A stretch of 6,302 bases of DNA from Cyanobacteria bacterium UBA11153 (GTDB lineage: Bacteria; Cyanobacteriota; Cyanobacteriia; Cyanobacteriales; Coleofasciculaceae): assembly GCA_003511885.1 (NCBI GenBank), contig DOIX01000019.1, positions 67,652 through 73,953 on the forward strand, written 5' to 3'. The notes beneath the pieces are model-generated. The model had not been told where the DNA came from. It saw only the letters and a list, made by a program, of their open reading frames with translations, and searched no databases. The position numbers were made by a program, and so were the translations under genes. Below are positions 1 through 5,954 of this stretch, in pieces. Each line of letters opens with the position of its first letter. Positions within the stretch are counted from its first letter, which is position 1.

Positions 1-98
1 TTACTGCGGAAACCGCTGTATGAGTTATCGGGCTTAGGTTAATGGTAAGATGTCAAAAAACCAATCACCAATAACCAATCACCAATAACTGATCGCAA
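1..98. other. 5' flank of trpA with a heptamer repeat
   Basis: This is the spacer in front of trpA. Bases 61-88 are four heptamers, CCAATCA-CCAATAA-CCAATCA-CCAATAA, which can also be read as a 14-bp unit twice (59-72 and 73-86). Such degenerate heptamer runs are typical intergenic filler in filamentous cyanobacteria. No Shine-Dalgarno sequence or convincing promoter is visible before the trpA ATG. The first ~40 bases could be the 3' end of an upstream plus-strand gene (frame 1 stays open to a TAA at 40-42, frame 3 to a TGA at 21-23), but too little is present to tell which frame, if any, is coding. Confidence 0.5.
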
Positions 99-893
99 AT
101 GGCCAAAATTTCCGACTCCTTCCAATCCCTGCGTCAAAACTCTCAGTGTGCCCTCATTCCCTTCATTACAGCAGGAGATCCCGATTTGGCAACGACGGGA
201 GAAGCACTGAAAATACTTGACAAATGTGGTGCAGATATGATAGAGCTAGGCGTACCTTACTCTGACCCTTTGGCAGACGGCCCAACGATTCAAGCTGCTG
301 CTACTAGAGCCTTACAAAGAGGAGTAAAATTAGATGATGTTTTGGGGTTAGTAAAAGAGATTAGTCCAGAAATCAAAGCACCAATTATTCTATTTACCTA
401 CTACAACCCGATTCTGAATCGAGGAATTGAATCATTTTTAAAACAGATTGCCGCTGCTGGAGTACAAGGATTAGTTGTACCTGACTTACCCTTAGAAGAA
501 GCAGAATCATTAATCAAACCTGCCGCAGAAATTGGGATTGAAGTTATCTTATTGGTAGCGCCCACTAGTCCCAAAGACAGAATAACTGCGATCGCAAATC
601 AATCCCAAGGCTTCATTTATCTCGTCAGCGTTACCGGAGTTACGGGGATGAGAGTAGAGGTTGCTTCCAGAGTACCAGATTTACTCGAACAAATGCGTGG
701 AGTGACAGAGAAACCAATTGGGGTTGGTTTCGGTATTTCTGCACCCCAACAAGCTAAACAGGTGAAAGAATGGGGAGCGGATGCAGTGATTGTTGGTAGT
801 GCCTTTGTCAAACGTTTGGCAGAAGGAACCCCTGATGAAGGATTGGCAGCGATTGGAGAGTTTTGTGAGAATTTGAAGTTAGCGATTACTTAA
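99..893 (+). CDS. trpA: Tryptophan synthase alpha subunit
   Basis: TrpA cleaves indole-3-glycerol phosphate to indole and glyceraldehyde-3-phosphate in the cytoplasm; indole is channelled to TrpB, which joins it to serine to give tryptophan. The 264-residue product is full length for this TIM-barrel family. Both catalytic acids sit at the same numbers as in the Salmonella enzyme: Glu49 in [17 protein letters not shown] and Asp60 in the same segment. Also visible are FITAGDPD (22-29), VVPDLPLEE (126-134), SVTGVTG (177-183), GFGIS (210-214) and the phosphate-binding VGSAFVKR (232-239). The ATG at 99 gives the normal family N-terminus. No Shine-Dalgarno sequence precedes it. trpB is not adjacent, in keeping with the dispersed trp genes of many cyanobacteria. 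One HIP1 octamer lies inside the gene. No frameshift or missing key residue was seen. Confidence 0.97.
   Translation: MAKISDSFQSLRQNSQCALIPFITAGDPDLATTGEALKILDKCGADMIELGVPYSDPLADGPTIQAAATRALQRGVKLDDVLGLVKEISPEIKAPIILFTYYNPILNRGIESFLKQIAAAGVQGLVVPDLPLEEAESLIKPAAEIGIEVILLVAPTSPKDRITAIANQSQGFIYLVSVTGVTGMRVEVASRVPDLLEQMRGVTEKPIGVGFGISAPQQAKQVKEWGADAVIVGSAFVKRLAEGTPDEGLAAIGEFCENLKLAIT
588..595. repeat. HIP1 octamer inside trpA
   Basis: This is an exact GCGATCGC palindrome. HIP1 is hugely over-represented in many cyanobacterial genomes, so it supports the taxonomic assignment; it has no gene-specific role here that can be read. Confidence 0.85.
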
Positions 894-1009
894 TGGCTAA
901 TTGCTATATTACGGGGCAAAATTAATTTCTGACAAAGATAGAGAATCCATCTTTAGCTGTTAGACAGTGGTTTTAATTCTGAATCTCCTCAACATAGAGT
1001 AACAATTAA

Positions 1010-1096
1010 ACCCCAAGGGGCCCGGCGTTGCATTGCGATATAAATATTCGGATAAAAAGCAAAGGTTATCGCCGCAATGCTTCGCCCCTACATAGA
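1010..1096 (+). repeat. 87-bp interspersed repeat, copy A1
   Basis: This copy matches 6216-6302 with 6 substitutions in 87 positions and no gaps, in the same orientation. It opens with ACCCCAAGGGGCCCGG and closes with CAATGCTTCGCCCCTACA. Inverted arms GCATTGC (1030-1036) and GCAATGC (1074-1080) can pair. The outer part of the stem is broken here by changes that copy A2 does not have. It looks like a member of a short, non-coding hairpin repeat family rather than an insertion sequence. It has no ORF, and target-site duplications were not identified. Confidence 0.85.
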
Positions 1097-1157
1097 AATG
1101 TATTAAATCATGGGGATTGTTGGGGGATCGGAAATGAATATTGATAATAACCCGATT

Positions 1158-1231
1158 GTAGGGGTGAAGCATTTCGGGGATATGATAACAATAAAAACCA
1201 ACCATATTTATATCGGAATGCTTCACCCTAC
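1158..1231 (-). repeat. Hairpin interspersed repeat, copy B (inverted)
   Basis: This is a divergent member of the A1/A2 family in the opposite orientation. Its arms GTAGGGGTGAAGCATTTCGG (1158-1177) and TCGGAATGCTTCACCCTAC (1213-1231) are near-perfect inverted repeats, differing by one indel and two substitutions. The inner segment ATATTTATATCGGAATGC matches the reverse complement of the A copies. A self-complementary element of about 74 bp without an ORF fits a MITE-like or REP-like repeat. No transposase in the window can be linked to it. Confidence 0.75.
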
Positions 1232-1293
1232 CTCTCGCGATAAGATATATAGCAGTACTCGCTGGCGTGTTTACAACTATCTGGAAGCTCCAT

Positions 1294-2772
1294 TTATCTA
1301 TCCTTTGTCAATCTGCCAAACAAACTATCCCAATCCCAAGTGCTATCTTCTCCTTCTTTCACTTCAAAAGTCATATAAGCAGCTTTAGGTTGCTTCAGCG
1401 TTTGTAAGCAAAGTTCTGCAATATCCTCCCTACTCACCTTACCTCGAATATTATCCCCCTGGTCGAACATTAAAGCTTTACCTCCCGCCTCTTCTGTCAA
1501 GGCACAAGGTCTGATAATTGTGTAAGGAATACCACTTTCTCTCACAGCATCTTCGCCTCGCAATTTCCAAGTCAGAATCCCTCCCAATTGGTCATTCATT
1601 CTGACTGCGGGTGGTTCTTCGGCTAAATTAATACCAGGACGATTTGGACGAGTCACGCCAGCGGAACTGATCGTAATAAATTGTGGCTTAATCTCGCCAC
1701 CGTAAGCCTTAATTGTTTCCACTTCCAGGGCAAAATTTCCTGCTTGAAAGTGCGGATTTAGTCCCCCATCATATTCAAACTTACTCAACATTAGTTGCAC
1801 TGCATAGACTTGACTGGCATCAAAAGGCGGTGCATCTTTTAAAGTCTTCGCTCGAAATACAGGAATTAATGCGCTAAAAGGAATCCGCACATCCATCCAA
1901 GTATCCTTCTGAGTATCGAAAGAATAGCAATAGGAAATCCCATCCCATTTCGATTCGCAGCGCAGGATAAACTTATAACGTTTACCATCTCCTTTCACTC
2001 GTACTTCCATTCCTTCATAATCTGCTAAATTTAATGAGGGATTAAAATTACGAGTCCTCACCGAAACAAAGCCACCAGAATTAGCAGTAGAGACAAGACC
2101 AGTAAAAAGTGCTGCCTTATCGATTAAACGAATTGAACTTTCGCTAACTCCTCCCATCACCACATCATCTACAGCCCCCCAAGTTTCTTTTAAATCCTCG
2201 GAAGGGTTTGTGAAATCAAAGAGTAATTGTTTTCCTGGTTCTAGAGTTTTTGCCGCTACAGTGACTAAATTTTTAATTCCTTGATAATCGACAATTTCTG
2301 GACTATCTACCACTTCAGGCATGTAAAATTTAATACCCTGGTAATATTTTTCACGAGTTGGAGTGTCTCCTTCCACAGGTTGGACTCGCACTCCCGTACA
2401 ACATATTACAGCTGAGACATTATTCATTAATGCTGGAGTTAATGTCTCAGGCATGGTAATATCTGCCTCAAACAATTCCACCTTATCGCCCAGGATTTCC
2501 CTTCCTTTTTGGCTATCTCTGACTAAAGCACGTACTCGATAATTCTGTTCGATTAAACGCCGCACAACTCGCTTCCCAACTCCACCCGTTGCCCCCGCTA
2601 CCAGTATGATGCCCATATTTTTTGCTTGACTCTGATTCTGTTTTTGATGATTCTTAGCACCCGCAAACAGCCGTTGCAGGCAGTTGAGGAAAGGGATAAC
2701 CTCGAAGTAGGTTACAGTTTGGAAGAATCTGCCCACATCCCATGGGGAGCGATTTTTGTCAGTCATCACCAT
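1294..2772 (-). CDS. Atypical SDR/NAD(P)-binding protein with inserted CIA30 domain (HCF173-like)
   Basis: The 492-residue protein has a Rossmann fold split by another domain. Residues 1-52 form an N-terminal extension. GAGTGG-type nucleotide binding is seen in VAGATGGVGKRVV (58-70), with RALVRD (81-86) at the end of the second strand. Residues ~183-360 match the CIA30 family (LLFDFTN, WGAVDDVVMGGVS, near 183-210). The SDR fold resumes at ITISSAGVTRP (366-376) and SGIPYTIIRP (413-422). The classical Tyr-x-x-x-Lys catalytic pair is not evident, as in other atypical SDRs. This architecture is known in plant HCF173, which acts in psbA mRNA translation and photosystem II biogenesis, and in its cyanobacterial relatives; a similar role here is inference. 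CIA30 itself is named after a complex I assembly factor. The start may be the ATG at 2772 or, two codons on, at 2766 (MTDKNRS). Confidence 0.85.
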   Translation of the reverse strand: MVMTDKNRSPWDVGRFFQTVTYFEVIPFLNCLQRLFAGAKNHQKQNQSQAKNMGIILVAGATGGVGKRVVRRLIEQNYRVRALVRDSQKGREILGDKVELFEADITMPETLTPALMNNVSAVICCTGVRVQPVEGDTPTREKYYQGIKFYMPEVVDSPEIVDYQGIKNLVTVAAKTLEPGKQLLFDFTNPSEDLKETWGAVDDVVMGGVSESSIRLIDKAALFTGLVSTANSGGFVSVRTRNFNPSLNLADYEGMEVRVKGDGKRYKFILRCESKWDGISYCYSFDTQKDTWMDVRIPFSALIPVFRAKTLKDAPPFDASQVYAVQLMLSKFEYDGGLNPHFQAGNFALEVETIKAYGGEIKPQFITISSAGVTRPNRPGINLAEEPPAVRMNDQLGGILTWKLRGEDAVRESGIPYTIIRPCALTEEAGGKALMFDQGDNIRGKVSREDIAELCLQTLKQPKAAYMTFEVKEGEDSTWDWDSLFGRLTKDR

Positions 2773-2927
2773 ATCATTAATATTTTCTTTAGTTTATCGA
2801 ATTTATGATGGGGAGTGGGGAATGGAACAGGGGAGATAAAAGTTTTCCCCCTGAGCTATTGCCTCGTGACAGAAATCGGAGTAGAAACATAATAATTACT
2901 ATATCAACCTCATAAATTTTTCCAATC
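2773..2927. other. Divergent spacer between SDR and DUF3146 genes
   Basis: This 155-bp spacer must hold the 5' signals of both flanking genes. A heptamer-like G-rich stretch (GGGGAGT-GGGGAAT, from about 2810) is another STRR-like tract. No strong promoter, operator or riboswitch could be identified. Confidence 0.4.
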
Positions 2928-3191
2928 GTGAGTTCTCAGAATCTGCCAGAAACTACTGCCTACGTGCGAATTACGCAACACTCCTGGCAACAGGGTAAAA
3001 TTGAAGGTGAAGTTCATGCAGCAGGCTATGAATGGCAGTTTCAATGGTGTTTCCGCCAGGGTAACTTGTCTGTCAAACCTTCTTTGGGACGTGCTTTGAT
3101 TCAGGAGCCACTGGGTAGATTTTTAGAAAGGTGGGATTATCAACTTGAACCTGGAGGCGACTATTACTTTACCATTAGGGCTGAACTTTGA
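2928..3191 (+). CDS. DUF3146 family protein (conserved cyanobacterial)
   Basis: This small 87-residue protein is recognised as the cyanobacterial DUF3146 family by its length and its conserved C-terminal half: FEWQF-like YEWQFQWCFRQG (34-45), KPSLGRALIQEPLGRFLE (50-67), and the ending YQLEPGGDYYFTIRAEL (71-87). The function of the family is unknown. No signal peptide, membrane segment or catalytic motif is seen, and it is probably a small soluble cytoplasmic protein. The start codon is GTG (2928-2930) with no Shine-Dalgarno sequence. It is the start that gives the family's usual length. The gene diverges from the SDR/CIA30 gene. Its stop is followed at once by heptamer repeats. Confidence 0.8.
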   Translation: MSSQNLPETTAYVRITQHSWQQGKIEGEVHAAGYEWQFQWCFRQGNLSVKPSLGRALIQEPLGRFLERWDYQLEPGGDYYFTIRAEL

Positions 3192-3387
3192 ATGGCTAAG
3201 GTGAGACAGGCTAATGGCTAATTGCTAATTGAAGGCAGGCTAATTGCTAAACCCCACTCCCTACTCCCTACCTGGGCATCCGCCGTGTTACTCCCTACTC
3301 CCTATTCCCAAATATAACAACCACCAGGGCGGTTAAGACATTTTCAATTCCTCAAACCCTTGATTTTACAGAATTCTTCCCCAGCCT
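3192..3387. repeat. STRR-like heptamer tracts between convergent genes
   Basis: The 196-bp spacer between the convergent DUF3146 and nuclease-like genes is mostly degenerate heptamers. GGCTAAT-GGCTAAT-TGCTAAT lies at 3209-3229. ACTCCCT occurs twice at 3256-3269 and, after a 20-bp interruption, twice more at 3290-3303, followed by ATTCCCA. A further tract, AGCCTCT-AGCCCCT-AGCCCCT-AGTCCCT, begins at 3383 and runs to 3410, inside the next gene. Bases 3311-3342 are a separate dispersed repeat, listed below. No terminator hairpin with a U-tract is evident. Confidence 0.8.
3311..3342 (+). repeat. Dispersed repeat C, copy 1
   Basis: This 32-bp segment with core AACCACC...GCGGTTAAGACATT resembles 5718-5750 (core AACCGCC...CGGTTAAGGCATT) at about four positions in five, with one gap. 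The inner bases AACC/GGTT form a short inverted repeat. It occurs twice in the same orientation, both times between genes, so it is probably a short interspersed element. Confidence 0.5.
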
Positions 3388-3410
3388 CTAGCCCCTAGCC
3401 CCTAGTCCCT
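3383..3410. repeat. Heptamer repeat overlapping the 3' end of the nuclease-like gene
   Basis: Four heptamers, AGCCTCT-AGCCCCT-AGCCCCT-AGTCCCT, cover the stop codon (3388-3390) and the last codons of the minus-strand gene, encoding its glycine-rich tail. It is an intergenic type of repeat that extends into coding sequence. Confidence 0.8.
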
Positions 3411-3795
3411 TGCTATACCTTTCAATTAACAAAATCGCGACAATATCATCAATGGGGCGAGGAGGTTGACGCATTCCTTGAGGGATGAGACGTTGGATAC
3501 CTTGAGGAGGATACATTTGCCAATAGCGATCGCGTGCTTCTAAGGTAGAATAGCGTTCGTTGACCAAAACGATTGGTATTGATGGCGATAAGCCTCCCTC
3601 GATTTTCTGTTTCCAGGTTTTGGCAGTTGTCTGATTCCCCATCACAATGGTATCTATCGGGAATTTTTGGCATAAGCTTTGAAGAGTTGCGATCGCGTTT
3701 TCTGAAACTACCACTTGATGGTAAAGGATTTCCTCTTCCCTCCCCATCACCGCCACACCACATTTATCCCGTCCCGGATCGAATCCTAGTATCAT
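3388..3795 (-). CDS. RuvC-fold YqgF/RuvX-like nuclease family protein
   Basis: Counting from the ATG at 3795 the product has 135 residues, close to the usual size of YqgF/RuvX proteins. The RNase H-like signature is present: ILGFDPGRDKCGVAV with the first acidic residue (Asp6), IVMGNQTT (~50-57), NERYSTLEAR with Glu80, and PIDDIVAILLIERY with Asp116/Asp117. The acidic set needed for metal-dependent cleavage is therefore complete. Family members act on pre-16S rRNA 5' ends or have been linked to Holliday junctions. This is a divergent cyanobacterial version (FDPG rather than the usual DxGxKRIG), so the substrate is unknown. Two more codons (TTG start at 3801) are open, but the ATG gives the normal MILGFDPG beginning. 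The last six codons (GLGARG) lie in a heptamer repeat. Two HIP1 sites lie inside. The gene follows the DUF3084 gene by 64 bp on the same strand. Confidence 0.75.
   Translation of the reverse strand: MILGFDPGRDKCGVAVMGREEEILYHQVVVSENAIATLQSLCQKFPIDTIVMGNQTTAKTWKQKIEGGLSPSIPIVLVNERYSTLEARDRYWQMYPPQGIQRLIPQGMRQPPRPIDDIVAILLIERYSKGLGARG
3526..3533. repeat. HIP1 octamer in the nuclease-like gene
   Basis: This is an exact GCGATCGC palindrome, one of two in this short gene. Confidence 0.85.
3689..3696. repeat. HIP1 octamer in the nuclease-like gene
   Basis: This is the second exact GCGATCGC in this gene, 163 bp from the first. Confidence 0.85.
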
Positions 3796-3828
3796 ATTCA
3801 AAAGTCACTCATTCAAAAATTATCCTCT

Positions 3829-3849
3829 ATTCCCCGTTCCCTATTCCCT
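3829..3849. repeat. Heptamer repeat between nuclease-like and DUF3084 genes
   Basis: Three heptamers, ATTCCCC-GTTCCCT-ATTCCCT, fill part of the 64-bp gap between the two minus-strand genes. They are of the same type as the tracts at 3256-3310. Confidence 0.75.
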
Positions 3850-3859
3850 GACTAACAAT

Positions 3860-5434
3860 TTAATTACTAAAAAGCACCTGTCCGTTTTTAATCGCTACTA
3901 ATTTAATTTTTAACGGTCCCGCTGTATATGTTTCCTCTCCAGCAACAGTTGTTACATCCAGGGGTTGATTAGACTTTCTAACCTGCTCGATGAAACGGAC
4001 AAGAGGAGCTGCGTTACCATCTCCAATTTGGATTTTACCTAAAATACCAGCACGACGGGCGCGGAATTGAGAAACGGTGAGTAATTGATCTAGTCGCTGT
4101 TGAATTTGGGCATCGCTCATAGTTGCAGGATCTATATTAGTAGAAGAAAGGATATCATCTGATTGAAAAACTACTTGATTGAGAACTGCATCAGCAAAAA
4201 CTTGTATTTGTTTTTCTCCCAGTACATAGTTACCCGCTGATAGAAGCCTGACAACATAGTCTTGACCATCTTTAATTTCATTAATAAACTGATTAGCTTG
4301 GTTTTCTGTAATTTGCACTAGTGGCTCTTTAGGATCGCTATTACTGGGTTGAATAATATCAATTGCCGTGCGATTGGCATCCCGCAATAATTGATCCAAT
4401 GCCACAGAAGCAACTTTTGGTTCGACAACCCGCACTACTCTAAAAGCCAGGACTTGACCGCGCAGGAGAGCAACATTACCTTGGCGCAAATCTTGATAGT
4501 CTTGATAGTATTGCTCTAAGATATCAACTTGTTGCTGGATAAAAGCAAGTTGTTTTTCTAATTCTTGCCGTTCTCGATCTCGTTGATTAATTTCTATCTC
4601 TTTTTGGGTAAGTTTTACCTCAATTTCTTCAAGGAGATTTTCTTTTTGATCTATGGCTTCTTTCAGGATAGTTTCTCGCTCTTTTATTTCACTAATAATG
4701 CGATCTTTATTCTCAATCAGTTGATTTTGTTCTTGAATTAGCCGTTGGCGTTCTCCCAGGAGAGAGTCAACTTCTTTAGTTAGTAATTTTTCTCTCTGGC
4801 TAATATCAGCAATAACTCGATCTTTTGCCTGCAATGCTTGAGCTTTTTCCTCCAGTGCTTTGTCTTTTTCCTCTAGTGCTATATTTTTTTCTTCAATGAT
4901 TTTAGCCTTCTCATTAAGTGCTTGGGCTTTTTCCTGACTTAGTTGATTTTTTTCTTGAATTAACTTTTGTCTTTCTCCTAAAAGTGATTGAATTTCTTTG
5001 CGCAGTATGCTGGCTTGATTCGATACTTTTTTTAATTGAGTTTGTGCCTGTTGGAAACTGCGATTTGTTTGGGCTAAACGCTGCTCAACTTGTGCTTGCT
5101 GAGATTTAGCGGTGGCTAACTCCTTTTCACCCTGAGTTTTCTGTTTGTTAACCAAATCGACTTCCCGACGTGCTTCTCTCAGTTTTTTGAGAATATCATC
5201 AAGTTGAAATACCCCATCTCGCAGTGACTCGCTCAAGCCAAACAAAATTCCCAACGTTGAAGCAGAAATCAGACTCCCAGTGATGATAGTTACGACAGTG
5301 GCAGTGTTGCGGGGACGAAGCTTAAATAAACTCAGCCGTGCCTTCCCCACCCGAGTGCCAATACGATCCCCCAAGGTGGCGAGTACTCCCCCCATCACTA
5401 AAACTGCCACAATCAGGATGTAAGCGCTAGTCAT
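3860..5434 (-). CDS. DUF3084 domain protein, membrane-anchored coiled coil
   Basis: The 524-residue protein belongs to the cyanobacterial DUF3084 family. It has two hydrophobic segments near the N-terminus (about 4-22 and 45-67), joined by a basic loop (RIGTRVGKARLSLFKLRPRN), so both ends may face the same side of the membrane. Residues ~78-308 are a long Glu/Lys/Gln-rich coiled coil that contains an old duplication: SLLGERQKLIQEKNQL (150-165) recurs as SLLGERQRLIQEQNQL (224-239). Residues ~315-524 form a globular C-terminal domain (GQVLAFRVVRVVEPK, 326-340; RRAGILGKIQIGDG, 460-473). No catalytic motif is seen and the function is unknown; a scaffold role in the inner or thylakoid membrane is inference. 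The ATG at 5434 puts the first membrane segment at the very N-terminus, with AGG just upstream. It is the first gene of a possible two-gene unit with the RuvC-fold gene. Confidence 0.85.
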   Translation of the reverse strand: MTSAYILIVAVLVMGGVLATLGDRIGTRVGKARLSLFKLRPRNTATVVTIITGSLISASTLGILFGLSESLRDGVFQLDDILKKLREARREVDLVNKQKTQGEKELATAKSQQAQVEQRLAQTNRSFQQAQTQLKKVSNQASILRKEIQSLLGERQKLIQEKNQLSQEKAQALNEKAKIIEEKNIALEEKDKALEEKAQALQAKDRVIADISQREKLLTKEVDSLLGERQRLIQEQNQLIENKDRIISEIKERETILKEAIDQKENLLEEIEVKLTQKEIEINQRDRERQELEKQLAFIQQQVDILEQYYQDYQDLRQGNVALLRGQVLAFRVVRVVEPKVASVALDQLLRDANRTAIDIIQPSNSDPKEPLVQITENQANQFINEIKDGQDYVVRLLSAGNYVLGEKQIQVFADAVLNQVVFQSDDILSSTNIDPATMSDAQIQQRLDQLLTVSQFRARRAGILGKIQIGDGNAAPLVRFIEQVRKSNQPLDVTTVAGEETYTAGPLKIKLVAIKNGQVLFSN

Positions 5435-5540
5435 TACCTATACTAAGTCTGTCTGGATACAGTTAGTTATAGGATAGTATTTTCTCGTTGACGTACTCCC
5501 CCTGCTATAAGCAGGAGGATTCTTAAAGGGAAAAAACCGA

Positions 5541-5602
5541 ACTCCGTTGGCGTAGCCTGCGCGAAGCGCATACTCTGTTGGCGTAGCCGCCCTGAAAGGG
5601 CT
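5541..5602. repeat. Two 31-bp hairpin repeat units
   Basis: Each unit is ACTC(C/T)GTTGGCGTAGCC (5541-5557 and 5572-5588) followed by a 5-bp stem with a GAA loop and a T. The stems differ completely: TGCGC-GAA-GCGCA (5558-5570) versus GCCCT-GAA-AGGGC (5589-5601). Pairing is kept while sequence is not. GTTGGCGTAGCC-type repeats are common and scattered in filamentous cyanobacteria. Confidence 0.8.
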
Positions 5603-5603
5603 A

Positions 5604-5640
5604 CTCCTCTCCTCCGAACTCCTCTCCTCCGAACTCCGAA
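5604..5640. repeat. 15-bp tandem repeat, 2.5 copies
   Basis: CTCCTCTCCTCCGAA occurs at 5604-5618 and 5619-5633 without change and is followed by the partial copy CTCCGAA (5634-5640). The octamer CCGAACTC, present in these units, also stands at 5537-5544 on the other side of the 31-bp hairpin units, so it brackets them. Confidence 0.85.
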
Positions 5641-5717
5641 CTCAGGTTGTATCGCTTTCATCCACCACATAAATGACGGTGGCTCTCAGCTTCTAGGAAG
5701 CTTTGGTAGTTTCCGGT

Positions 5718-5750
5718 AATTATAGCAACCGCCACATCGGTTAAGGCATT
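5718..5750 (+). repeat. Dispersed repeat C, copy 2
   Basis: This is the second copy of the short repeat at 3311-3342, in the same orientation. It has the core CAACCGCCACATCGGTTAAG and a short AACCG/CGGTT inverted repeat. Confidence 0.5.
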
Positions 5751-5811
5751 AATAACTTCATGAAACGAAGAGGAAGCCTTTCTGGGTAAACGGTTTGATT
5801 TATATCCAGTA

Positions 5812-5839
5812 ATTGTCAACTGTCCATTGTCAACTGTCC
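5812..5839. repeat. 14-bp tandem duplication
   Basis: ATTGTCAACTGTCC is repeated exactly twice (5812-5825 and 5826-5839). It can also be read as alternating heptamers TTGTCAA-CTGTCCA, like the tract before trpA. Confidence 0.85.
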
Positions 5840-5954
5840 AGACGTTACATCCAGATTTAATGTTAAAGTCGGTGAAGAAGTCTGTAGATGGACTGCTTAA
5901 AGGTGATGGTGAGAGTAATCTGGATGATGATTTGGGTGAATAATTTGCCAGTGC

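Larger units (their letters stand above)
894..1293. other. Gene-free spacer between trpA and the SDR gene
   Basis: No credible gene is present here. The stretch begins with a heptamer-like relic just after the trpA stop (TGGCTAA-TTGCTAT, 894-907). A weak hairpin follows, with arms AAAGAT 934-939 and ATCTTT 949-954 and a 9-nt loop. It has no U-tract, so it is at best a poor terminator for trpA. Two interspersed repeat copies follow at 1010-1096 and 1158-1231, in opposite orientation. The two convergent genes (trpA and the SDR gene) both end in this spacer, a usual place for such repeats. Two overlapping open frames on opposite strands run through the repeats and have no protein-like features. 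Confidence 0.7.
5488..5702 (-). ncRNA. Candidate TnpB-type omegaRNA / IS200-IS605 right-end remnant
   Basis: Read on the minus strand, this element starts with a perfect hairpin AGCTTC-CTA-GAAGCT (5702-5688). A CCACC/GGTGG hairpin follows (5682-5662), then an inserted repeat tract (5640-5541). The element ends with AAGAATC, a 10-pair stem with one mismatch and a 3-nt loop (5519-5497), and GAGTACGTCAA ending at 5488. This order (GAATC, terminal hairpin, GAG-rich bases, TCAA) resembles the right end of IS200/IS605 elements such as ISDra2, where it is the 3' scaffold of the RNA that guides TnpB. No tnpB reading frame lies upstream in the window, so this is a solo end, a decayed copy or a non-autonomous derivative. 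The identification rests on motif memory, not on a search. Confidence 0.4.

Noticed and set aside
617..811. Antisense open frame within trpA
   Set aside because: It is a shadow of the trpA coding frame with no family features; trpA is certain. The same applies to frames at 2626-2808, 3449-3763, 3573-3851 and 4918-5109, over the other genes.
934..954. Intrinsic terminator after trpA
   Set aside because: The stem is only six A/T-rich pairs with a 9-nt loop and no following U-tract.
960..1388. Two overlapping open frames on opposite strands (960-1226 minus, 1110-1388 plus)
   Set aside because: They run through repeat copies A1 and B and, for the plus frame, into the 3' end of the SDR gene. Their composition is not protein-like and no known motif is seen.
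2859..2887. Sigma-70-like promoter for the DUF3146 gene (TTGCCT, 17 bp, TAGAAA)
   Set aside because: Each box matches the consensus at only four of six positions; such matches are frequent by chance in AT-rich spacers.
3796..3801. Upstream TTG start for the nuclease-like gene
   Set aside because: It adds only two residues before the ATG at 3795, which gives the family's usual MILGFDPG beginning.
5467..5670. Minus-strand open frame of 67 codons (RRGVRRRGV-rich)
   Set aside because: It is produced by the 15-bp and 31-bp repeats and the terminal hairpin of the IS-like end; the repetitive Arg/Gly stretch is a by-product of repeat sequence.
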